Positions 25,337 through 31,248 of a DNA stretch of 32,873 bases are shown one piece after another (position 1 is the first letter of the stretch; each line of letters starts with the position of its first letter). The notes beneath the pieces are model-generated. The model was not told the DNA's origin and did not search any database. It was given only the letters and a program-made list of their open reading frames with translations. This DNA comes from Pseudomonadota bacterium (GTDB taxonomy: Bacteria; Pseudomonadota; Alphaproteobacteria; Caulobacterales; Caulobacteraceae), in assembly GCA_023424215.1 (NCBI GenBank), contig JAFAEC010000159.1, forward strand, positions 1-32,873. Reading direction: 5' to 3'. The translations under genes and the position numbers were made by a program.

Positions 25337-26099
25337 CCATCCCGACCCGCAGACGCCGCAGCCGGGGCTGGAGCCGGGGCCGGCGAAGAAGCTGCGGGTG
25401 GCGGCGGTCGGCGACCTGCACGTCGGCGAGCGCCACGACGCGCCGCATCGGGACCTGTTCGACCGGGTGCACGAGGACGCCGACGTGCTGTGCCTGTGCG
25501 GCGACCTGACCAATTTCGGCAAGACGCGCGAGGTCGAGATTCTGCTGGAGGACCTGCGCCACTGCCGCATCCCGATGGTCGGCGTGCTGGGCAACCACGA
25601 GCATGAGTGCGGCCAGCCCGAGAAGGTCAAGGACATGCTGTGCGACGCGGGGGTGAAGGTCCTCGACGGCCAGGCCTACGAGATCGAGGGGGTCGGCTTC
25701 GCCGGCGGCAAGGGGTTCGTCGGCGGTTTCGGCCGCTACATGCTCAGTTCGTTCGGCGAGGACTCGATCAAGCGCTTCGTTCAGGAAGCGGTCGACGACG
25801 CCAACATCATCGAGAACTCGATCCGCATGCTGCGCACCGAGCGGTCGGTGGTGCTGCTGCACTATTCGCCGGTAGTGGACACGGTGATGGGGGAGCCGCC
25901 GGAGATCCACGCCTTCCTCGGTTCCTCGCGGCTGGGCGAGACGGTGGACCGCTACGACAACATCAGCCTGGTGGTGCACGGCCACGCCCACCGCGGCGCG
26001 GCGGAGGGTCGGACCAACAAGGGCACGCCGGTCTACAACGTCGCCCTGCCGGTGCTGAAGACGCTGGGCGAGACGCCCTACCGCGTGTTCGAGGTCTGA
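25320..26099 (+). CDS. Calcineurin-like metallophosphoesterase
   Basis: The 259-residue protein has all the di-metal motifs: GDLH (Asp32, His34), GDLTN (Asp62), GNHE (Asn92, His93), LLHYSP (His181) and GHAH (His222, His224), so it should be catalytically active. It starts with a Pro-rich, likely disordered leader of about 22 residues; GAGGAGA lies before its ATG inside the upstream gene. It overlaps that nucleotidyltransferase gene by 17 bp, which suggests opposing or sequential activities, such as adding and removing a nucleotidyl group. The substrate cannot be read from sequence. Its end overlaps the convergent VanZ-like gene by 22 bp. Confidence 0.9.
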   Translation: MNPSTDHPDPQTPQPGLEPGPAKKLRVAAVGDLHVGERHDAPHRDLFDRVHEDADVLCLCGDLTNFGKTREVEILLEDLRHCRIPMVGVLGNHEHECGQPEKVKDMLCDAGVKVLDGQAYEIEGVGFAGGKGFVGGFGRYMLSSFGEDSIKRFVQEAVDDANIIENSIRMLRTERSVVLLHYSPVVDTVMGEPPEIHAFLGSSRLGETVDRYDNISLVVHGHAHRGAAEGRTNKGTPVYNVALPVLKTLGETPYRVFEV

Positions 26100-26443
26100 A
26101 AGGCCGTCCGCGGGCGGAAGCCGCGCCAGGCCGCCCAGAGCAGCAGGGCTACCGCGATGCCGAGGCCGTCGGCGAGCAGATCGCCCCAGCTCGCGTCGCG
26201 GCCAACCATCCCCTGCACCACCTCGACCGCCCCGCCCAGGGCGAACGCGAGCAGGGCGGCGACGGTGCGGGGCAGCCGCCGGAACAGCACGCCCAGGCTC
26301 CACAGGATCAGCCCGAACACCACGAAGTGGGCGCCCTTGTCCCAGACGCCGCTGGCCGCCTCGACGTTTCCGAACGGGCCGATCATCAGGGTCAGGGAGA
26401 CGACGAGGATGGCGACCGCGGCGAGGCGGAGCAGGTGCGTCAT
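26078..26443 (-). CDS. VanZ-like small membrane protein
   Basis: This 121-residue protein has four hydrophobic helices (about 7-24, 36-53, 60-80 and 92-108). The pattern DKGAHFVVFGLILWSLG near residue 35, followed by GGAVEVVQGMVGRDASWGDLLADGLGIA, is the VanZ/YfiM-like signature (acidic-rich loop then G-D-xx-A-D-xx-G). VanZ homologues occur widely with unclear function; the glycopeptide-resistance link applies only to enterococcal VanZ. It is convergent with the metallophosphoesterase, overlapping by 22 bp, and lies 38 bp downstream of the GDT1-type gene. Confidence 0.85.
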   Translation of the reverse strand: MTHLLRLAAVAILVVSLTLMIGPFGNVEAASGVWDKGAHFVVFGLILWSLGVLFRRLPRTVAALLAFALGGAVEVVQGMVGRDASWGDLLADGLGIAVALLLWAAWRGFRPRTAFQTSNTR

Positions 26444-26481
26444 GAGGGGCTCGGGAAGGCTCGGGGAGGAGCCGGTCTATA

Positions 26482-27045
26482 TCAGCCCGTCAGCAGAACC
26501 CACAGCCCCGTGGCGGCGAAACCGGCGGCGGCGGCGAGGCGGATCCAGCGCATCGGCAAGCGCCGGGCGGCGGCCTCGCCGAGCAGGACGGCCGGGCCGT
26601 TGACCAGCATCATGCCGAGCGTGGAGCCGGCGAGAACCGGCAGGACGGCGCCGAACTGGGCGGCCAGGGCGGCTGTGGCGACCTGGGTCTTGTCGCCCAT
26701 CTCGATGACGAAGAAGGCGGCGGTGGTGGTCCAGAACACGCCGGCGAAGGTCTTCTCGGTGGTGTCGGGGCGCTCGTCGAAGCGGTCGGGAATCACCGCC
26801 CAGACCGCGAAGGCGAGGAAGGCCGCGCCGACGACCCAGCGCACCCACGGCCCGTGCATCCAGTGCGACAGCACCGCCCCGGCGACGGCGGCGAACAGGT
26901 GGTTGCCCACGGTGGCGGCGAGGATGCCGAGCAGGATCGGCAGCGGCCGTCGCCAGGCGGCGGCCAGCACGATGGCCAGCAGCATGGTCTTGTCCCCGAT
27001 CTCCGCGATGGAGACGAGGCCGGTCGAGATCAGGAAGGCGTCCAA
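26482..27045 (-). CDS. TMEM165/GDT1-family (UPF0016) cation transporter, probable manganese exporter
   Basis: The 187-residue, six-helix membrane protein has the duplicated family motif E-x-G-D-K-T: AEIGDKTMLLA near residue 14 and IEMGDKTQVA near 115. GDT1 proteins move Mn2+ or Ca2+; bacterial members such as MneA export Mn2+. A yybP-ykoY manganese riboswitch upstream (27126-27237) strongly supports Mn2+. The start is TTG at 27045, giving MDAFLISTG, the usual family start; GAAGAAG lies just upstream, and an ATG 11 bases earlier is out of frame. The VanZ-like gene follows. Confidence 0.92.
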   Translation of the reverse strand: MDAFLISTGLVSIAEIGDKTMLLAIVLAAAWRRPLPILLGILAATVGNHLFAAVAGAVLSHWMHGPWVRWVVGAAFLAFAVWAVIPDRFDERPDTTEKTFAGVFWTTTAAFFVIEMGDKTQVATAALAAQFGAVLPVLAGSTLGMMLVNGPAVLLGEAAARRLPMRWIRLAAAAGFAATGLWVLLTG

Positions 27046-27056
27046 GACTTCTTCAT

Positions 27057-27128
27057 GCGCGGGGGCCTCGGCGGGCGGACCTGTGGCTTTCGCAGCCGGA
27101 CCCCCGCGTAGAGGCGCCCTGCGAAGCC
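27057..27128 (-). promoter_or_regulatory. Probable expression platform of the Mn riboswitch
   Basis: Two mutually exclusive helices are visible between the aptamer and the TTG start. Helix 1 pairs GGCTTCGCAG (27128-27119), whose first three bases also close aptamer stem P1, with CTGCGAAAGCC (27095-27085). Helix 2 pairs GCGGGGGtCC (about 27107-27098) with GGcCCCCGC (about 27067-27058), close to the ribosome binding region. They interleave, so only one can form at a time. Which state turns the gene on is not decidable by eye. Confidence 0.55.
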
Positions 27129-27237
27129 AGCGGTCTTGCCAGGACCCGAAGGTCTGATCGCGCCATTCCCTCCGGGCGAGGGAAAGTGTGTTGACGCGAA
27201 CCCCGCTGTGAGGCGCGGGCGGCTACTCCCCGATGAC
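27126..27237 (-). ncRNA. yybP-ykoY (manganese) riboswitch aptamer
   Basis: On the minus strand the conserved 5' segment GGGGAGTAG (27231-27223), the GTCAACAC segment (about 27195-27188), a small stem-loop TTCCCTC/GAGGGAA (27184-27166), a GACC-TTCG-GGTC tetraloop hairpin (within 27156-27140) and the 3' GGCAAGACC (27140-27132) occur in the right order. Closing stem P1 pairs GTCATCGG with CCGCTGGC with one mismatch. The class binds Mn2+ and usually controls Mn exporters, which fits the GDT1-type gene 80 bp downstream. The 5' arm of P1 and the core motif lie inside the end of the PAP2 gene, whose TAG stop is part of GGGGAGTAG. Confidence 0.9.
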
Positions 27238-27987
27238 GGCCGGGTCTGTAGCGGCGGGGGCGGCGTCGTGCAAGCCGCCGGCGTGGCGGGCCTTGCGCCG
27301 CTGCACGGCCCAGGCGACCAGCCACAGCGCCATGGCCCAGGCCGCCCCGGCGCACCAGCCCGCGATCACGTCCGAGGCCCAGTGCGCCCCGAGATAGATT
27401 CGGGTCAGGCCGACCAGGGCGGCGATCAGCATGGCCGCCCCCAGCACGAAGGCCTTGAGCCGGCGACGCGGCAGGGCGCGGGTCAGCATGACCCCGAGGC
27501 TCAGATAGAAGACCGTCGCCAGCAGGGCGTGGCCGGAGGGGAAGCTGGCGTTCAGGGTGTCCACCGCCTGGTAGGCCGAAGGCGGACGCTCGCGTTCGAA
27601 CAGCGCCTTCAGTCCCTCGCTGAGACCGACCCCGCCGGCCAGTCCGAGGGCGAGCAGCGCCGCCGACAGGCGCTTGCCCTGGATCAGAAGGAAGGCGAAG
27701 GCGATGAGGGCGAACAGGGCGAGGACGGAGATGCCGCCGAGCGAGGTCAGGTCGGCGGCGGCCTCGTGCAGCCACCACGGGCCGCGCGGCTCGCCGGGGA
27801 CCGGCTGCAGCCACAGCAGCACCGCCTCGTCGATGGCGCGGCCGTCCGCCTCCGTCATGTCGTCCGCAACCTCGATGAAGGTCAGGACGCCGAGCGCGAC
27901 GATCATCAGGGCGGCCACGGCCGCGATTTCGGCGCGCGCCAGGCGCAAGGCCCGGCGCAGGAGATCGAGGGCGGCGGCGCGGTTCAT
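27223..27987 (-). CDS. PAP2-family membrane phosphatase
   Basis: This 254-residue membrane protein has about six helices and the full phosphatase signature: K-x6-RP in KALFERERPPSA (about residues 128-139), FPSGHA (about 149-154) and RIYLGAHWASDV (about 197-208), whose His and Asp complete the site. The family dephosphorylates lipid phosphates such as undecaprenyl or phosphatidylglycerol phosphates. A cytosolic Arg/Lys/Ala-rich tail of about 35 residues follows the last helix. The final codons and stop coincide with the 5' part of the Mn riboswitch that controls the next gene on the same strand. Confidence 0.9.
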   Translation of the reverse strand: MNRAAALDLLRRALRLARAEIAAVAALMIVALGVLTFIEVADDMTEADGRAIDEAVLLWLQPVPGEPRGPWWLHEAAADLTSLGGISVLALFALIAFAFLLIQGKRLSAALLALGLAGGVGLSEGLKALFERERPPSAYQAVDTLNASFPSGHALLATVFYLSLGVMLTRALPRRRLKAFVLGAAMLIAALVGLTRIYLGAHWASDVIAGWCAGAAWAMALWLVAWAVQRRKARHAGGLHDAAPAATDPAVIGE

Positions 27988-28160
27988 GGCGAGGCAAACG
28001 GTCCCGCTTGTGTGACGTTCCCCTCACGCGTTCGTGATCGAAAATCCGTCGTGTCCGTCATGCCCTCGTCGCGGGCTGTCCACAGCGTCATCCCCCGCCC
28101 TGATCGCGATTCGCCCAGAAAGTGATCGTCAAGCCCGTTGACGGTTGGTTAGCCATCTGC

Positions 28161-28207
28161 GCCCCATATGTGGGCTTGGGGAGCGCTACGGCCACTAGAT
28201 GCTGTGG
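28161..28207 (+). promoter_or_regulatory. Paired NrdR-like boxes upstream of nrdA
   Basis: Box A, GCCCCATATGTGGGCT (28161-28176), and box B, CCACTAGATGCTGTGG (28192-28207), are near-palindromes whose centres are 31 bp apart, three helical turns. NrdR binds paired dyads spaced by whole turns; box B matches my recollection of its consensus at about 11 of 16. The upstream region of nrdB carries close copies in the same gene-proximal order. The remainder of the gap 27988-28256 shows no gene and no convincing -35/-10 pair. Confidence 0.55.
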
Positions 28208-28256
28208 TCGGCGGCGCAGGCAGTCAGTTTCTCGATTTTGTTCAGGGCGATATCCG

Positions 28257-30143
28257 ATGGCCGGCGGCGAAGCGTTGAAGACGGTGGAATTCCAGGCGAT
28301 CGAGGCGGGCGAGGCCGGCCAGCGACCCCATCTGTCGCTGGTGCCCTCGATCCAGATCGACCGCTCCCGCGACGCCCTGCTGACCGACTTCGGCAAGAAG
28401 ACGCTGGAGGATCGCTACCTGCTGAAGGGCGAGTCCTACCAGGACATGTTCGCCCGGGTGGCGACCGCCTTCTCGGACGACGCCGAGCACGCCCAGCGCG
28501 TCTATGACTACATGTCGAAGCTGTGGTTCATGCCGGCCACGCCGGTGCTGTCCAACGGCGGCGCCGACCGCGGCCTGCCGATCAGCTGCTTCCTCAACGC
28601 CGTCGGCGACAGCCTGGACGGCATCCAGAACGTCTGGAACGAGAACGTCGCCCTCGCCTCGAACGGCGGCGGCATCGGCACCTACTGGGGCGGCGTCCGC
28701 TCCATCGGCGAGAAGGTCAAGGGCGCCGGCCAGACCTCGGGCATCATCCCCTTTATCCGGGTGATGGACTCGCTGACCCTCGCCATTTCGCAGGGCTCGC
28801 TGCGCCGTGGCTCGGCCGCCGTCTACCTCGACATCCACCATCCGGAGATCGAGGAGTTCCTTGAGATCCGCAAACCGTCGGGCGACTTCAACCGCAAGTC
28901 CCTGAACCTGCACCACGGCATCTCGATCACCGACGAGTTCATGCTGGCCGTCCGCGACGGCAAGCCGTTCGAGCTGAAGTCGCCGAAGACCGGCGAGGTG
29001 ATGAAGACGGTGGACGCCCGCACCCTGTGGCAGAAGATCCTCGAGATCCGCCTGCAGACCGGCGAGCCCTATCTGATCTTCTCCGACACGGTGAACCGGC
29101 AGATGCCGCAGCACCAGAAGGACCTGGGCCTGTCGGTGAAGCAGTCGAACCTGTGCGCCGAGATCATGCTGCACACCGGCCGCGACCATCTGGGCGTCGA
29201 CCGCACCGCGGTCTGCTGCCTGTCGTCGGTCAACGCCGAGAAGTTCCTCGAGTGGCGCGAGGAGCCGCGCTTCGTCGAGGACCTGATGCGCTTCCTCGAC
29301 AACGTGCTGGAGGACTTCATCCGGCGCGCCCCGCCGGCGATGGCCGCGGCGGTCTATTCGGCCAAGCGCGAGCGCTCGGTCGGCCTCGGCCTGATGGGCT
29401 TCCACTCCTTCCTGCAGCAGCAGGGCGTGGCCTTCGAAAGCGCCATGGCCAAGAGCTGGAACATGCGGCTGTTCAAGCACCTGCGTCGCGAGGCCGACAA
29501 GGCCAGCCGCCTGCTGGCCGAGGAGAAGGGCCCCTGCGAGGACGCCGCCGAGCGCGGCGTCATGGAGCGCTTCTCGCACAAGCTGGCCATCGCCCCGACC
29601 GCCTCGATCTCGATCATCTGCGGCGGGACCTCGGCCGGCATCGAGCCGATCCCGGCCAACATCTACACCCACAAGACCCTGTCGGGCTCGTTCGCGGTCA
29701 AGAACCCCTACCTGGAGAAGGTGCTGGGCGAGAAGGGCATCGATACCGAGGCGGTGTGGAGCTCGATCCTCGAGCACGAGGGCTCGGTGCAGCACCTCGA
29801 GCAGCTCAGCGACGACGAGAAGGCCGTGTTCAAGACCGCCTTCGAGCTGGACCAGCGCTGGGTCGTCGAACTGTCGGCCGACCGCGCGCCGGAAATCTGT
29901 CAGGCCCAGTCGATCAACCTGTTCATCCCGGGCGACGTCGACAAGTGGGACCTGCACATGCTGCACTGGCGGGCTTGGGAGACCGGCGTGAAGTCGCTCT
30001 ACTACCTGCGCTCCAAGTCGGTGCAGCGGGCCGCCTTCGCCGGCGGCGAGGACAAGTCGGGCGAGCCCGAGGTGGACCCCAACCAGCCCGACCTCTTCGC
30101 GGTCGCGCGCACCGACTACGACGAGTGCCTGGCCTGCCAGTGA
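28257..30143 (+). CDS. nrdA: Class Ia ribonucleoside-diphosphate reductase alpha subunit, without ATP-cone
   Basis: This 628-residue large subunit reduces NDPs to dNDPs with radicals supplied by NrdB. Visible residues are the first redox Cys in GLPISCFLNAV, the active-site NLCAE (thiyl Cys and Glu), the second redox Cys in AVCCLSSVN, the phosphate-binding APTASISIICGGTSAGIEP, the paired Tyr in SLYYLRSKS for radical transfer, and the C-terminal CLACQ disulfide-exchange pair. The ATG at 28257 gives MAGGEALKTVEF; an upstream ATG extends the frame but would cover the upstream boxes. The protein reaches the catalytic barrel within about 50 residues, so the roughly 90-residue N-terminal ATP-cone of E. 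coli NrdA is absent and dATP activity control may be lost. nrdB is not adjacent. Confidence 0.96.
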   Translation: MAGGEALKTVEFQAIEAGEAGQRPHLSLVPSIQIDRSRDALLTDFGKKTLEDRYLLKGESYQDMFARVATAFSDDAEHAQRVYDYMSKLWFMPATPVLSNGGADRGLPISCFLNAVGDSLDGIQNVWNENVALASNGGGIGTYWGGVRSIGEKVKGAGQTSGIIPFIRVMDSLTLAISQGSLRRGSAAVYLDIHHPEIEEFLEIRKPSGDFNRKSLNLHHGISITDEFMLAVRDGKPFELKSPKTGEVMKTVDARTLWQKILEIRLQTGEPYLIFSDTVNRQMPQHQKDLGLSVKQSNLCAEIMLHTGRDHLGVDRTAVCCLSSVNAEKFLEWREEPRFVEDLMRFLDNVLEDFIRRAPPAMAAAVYSAKRERSVGLGLMGFHSFLQQQGVAFESAMAKSWNMRLFKHLRREADKASRLLAEEKGPCEDAAERGVMERFSHKLAIAPTASISIICGGTSAGIEPIPANIYTHKTLSGSFAVKNPYLEKVLGEKGIDTEAVWSSILEHEGSVQHLEQLSDDEKAVFKTAFELDQRWVVELSADRAPEICQAQSINLFIPGDVDKWDLHMLHWRAWETGVKSLYYLRSKSVQRAAFAGGEDKSGEPEVDPNQPDLFAVARTDYDECLACQ

Positions 30144-30153
30144 CCTGACGCCC

Positions 30154-30171
30154 CGGCGGCCAGCGCCGCCG
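30154..30171 (+). terminator. Hairpin after nrdA
   Basis: CGGCGGC-cagc-GCCGCCG forms a compact GC stem 10 bp after the nrdA stop. There is no T-run behind it, so termination there would be non-canonical or the hairpin may protect the transcript end. Confidence 0.4.
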
Positions 30172-30292
30172 TATGGAACCCGGGCCCAGCGCTGCCGTTC
30201 GTCGAGGCAGTTCTGTGGCGTGAAAATGTCAGTTGGCGGGACGGCCCCGATGGTGCAGGGTCGAATCCGTTAACGGACTGAGGGGACCGTTG

Positions 30293-31165
30293 ATGCGTGC
30301 AGTGGCGTTCGTCGCCGGAATCCTGGTCAGCGCGGCCGCCGCGACCCCCGTGGTCGCCGGCGGCGCCGTCGCCCGTCAGGTCGCCATGCCGGACCCCTGG
30401 ACGTCCGAACGGCCGACCACGGTGTCGGGCCTCCTCACCCGCCTCAGTTACGACGCCGCCTTCGCCGACATCGACGGTCGCGAGACCCGCATGGCGTGGG
30501 ATCGCGGCGTCTATGGCCGCAGGGCCGGCGCCGGCTCGCCGTGGGCGGTGTCCCGGCAGGCCGTCCGTTTCGAAAACGAGGGGTTCAGCGATCGCCTGAG
30601 CCTGCGCACCGAAGGCCGCCTGCGCCGCGCCGACGGTTCGCCCCTGCCGCCCGGCCCGCTGGATCCGGCCGCCCTCGACGCCGAGCACTACGACCTGACC
30701 TACACCCGCGGCTGGACCGAGACCCTGGCGCGGACGGAGTCCGGGCTGGACGTCACCCTGACCCCGCACGTCGGCGTCGGGGTGGGCAGCCGCGGCGGCG
30801 CCACCGAGGCGGGGGCCACCCTGCGCATCGGCCCGGACCTCGACCGGCTGGTGCCCGACGGGGCCGACGCCTTTGGCGACCGGCCGCGCTGGTACCTCTA
30901 CGCCGCCGGTTCGGGCCGCGCGGTGGGCTACAACTTCGCCCGCACCCGCGACGGCGACTTCGCCCGGTCCGGCGTCAGCCACGACTCCGGCGCCTTCCTC
31001 GGCGACGCCTCGCTGGGGGTGGCCATGCGCCGGGGCTCGATCCAGAGCTCGTTCGGCCTGGTCTATCGCGAGATCGAGACCGAGGGCCTGCGCGCCGGCC
31101 ACGGCGTCGACACCGACGTGTCCGAGGGGCTGGTGGCGTTCCAGCTGTCGATCAAGCCTGAGTAG
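30293..31165 (+). CDS. LpxR-like (DUF2219) outer membrane protein, divergent
   Basis: The 290-residue protein starts at the ATG at 30293, preceded by GAGGGG, with a signal peptide of about 22 residues ending at VVA-GG. The rest alternates polar and hydrophobic residues as in an outer-membrane beta-barrel. A region from about 160 to 260 (TLRIGPDLD, RWYLYAAGSGRAVGYNF, SGAFLGDASLGVAMRRGSIQSSFGLVYREIETEG) follows the LpxR lipid A 3'-O-deacylase family. The N-terminal catalytic Asn-Asp region of LpxR is not evident, so activity is doubtful. The last strand ends in LSIKPE. Its TAG stop is five bases before the heptad-repeat hairpin at 31171-31248. Confidence 0.62.
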   Translation: MRAVAFVAGILVSAAAATPVVAGGAVARQVAMPDPWTSERPTTVSGLLTRLSYDAAFADIDGRETRMAWDRGVYGRRAGAGSPWAVSRQAVRFENEGFSDRLSLRTEGRLRRADGSPLPPGPLDPAALDAEHYDLTYTRGWTETLARTESGLDVTLTPHVGVGVGSRGGATEAGATLRIGPDLDRLVPDGADAFGDRPRWYLYAAGSGRAVGYNFARTRDGDFARSGVSHDSGAFLGDASLGVAMRRGSIQSSFGLVYREIETEGLRAGHGVDTDVSEGLVAFQLSIKPE

Positions 31166-31170
31166 GAATC

Positions 31171-31248
31171 AGGCAACAGGCAACAGGACGAATATCCTCG
31201 TGAGCCACGCGTTCGCTCCGCCTGTTGCCTGTTGCCTGTAGCCTACTG
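31171..31248. repeat. Heptad-repeat inverted pair between two convergent genes
   Basis: AGGCAACAGGCAACAGG (31171-31187) and its exact complement (31221-31237) form a 17-bp perfect stem with a 33-bp spacer. The right arm continues with two more units, CCTGTAG and CCTACTG, that run into the stop of the gamma-glutamyltransferase gene, whose final AGG CAG TAG codons are repeat sequence. The unit family is the same as at 1864-2035. Placement between convergent genes suits a bidirectional terminator, though there is no T-run. Confidence 0.85.

Noticed and set aside
26078..26443. Glycopeptide resistance gene vanZ
   Set aside because: Only the general VanZ-like membrane fold is shared; no van operon genes are present and this is a Gram-negative chromosome.
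28072..28081. CTGTCCACAG before nrdA as a DnaA box
   Set aside because: It has two mismatches to TTATCCACA and is single; too weak to call.
30255..30270. GGTCGAATCC-like string resembling a tRNA T-arm
   Set aside because: No acceptor stem, D-arm or anticodon arm can be built around it; it lies in the leader of the LpxR-like gene.
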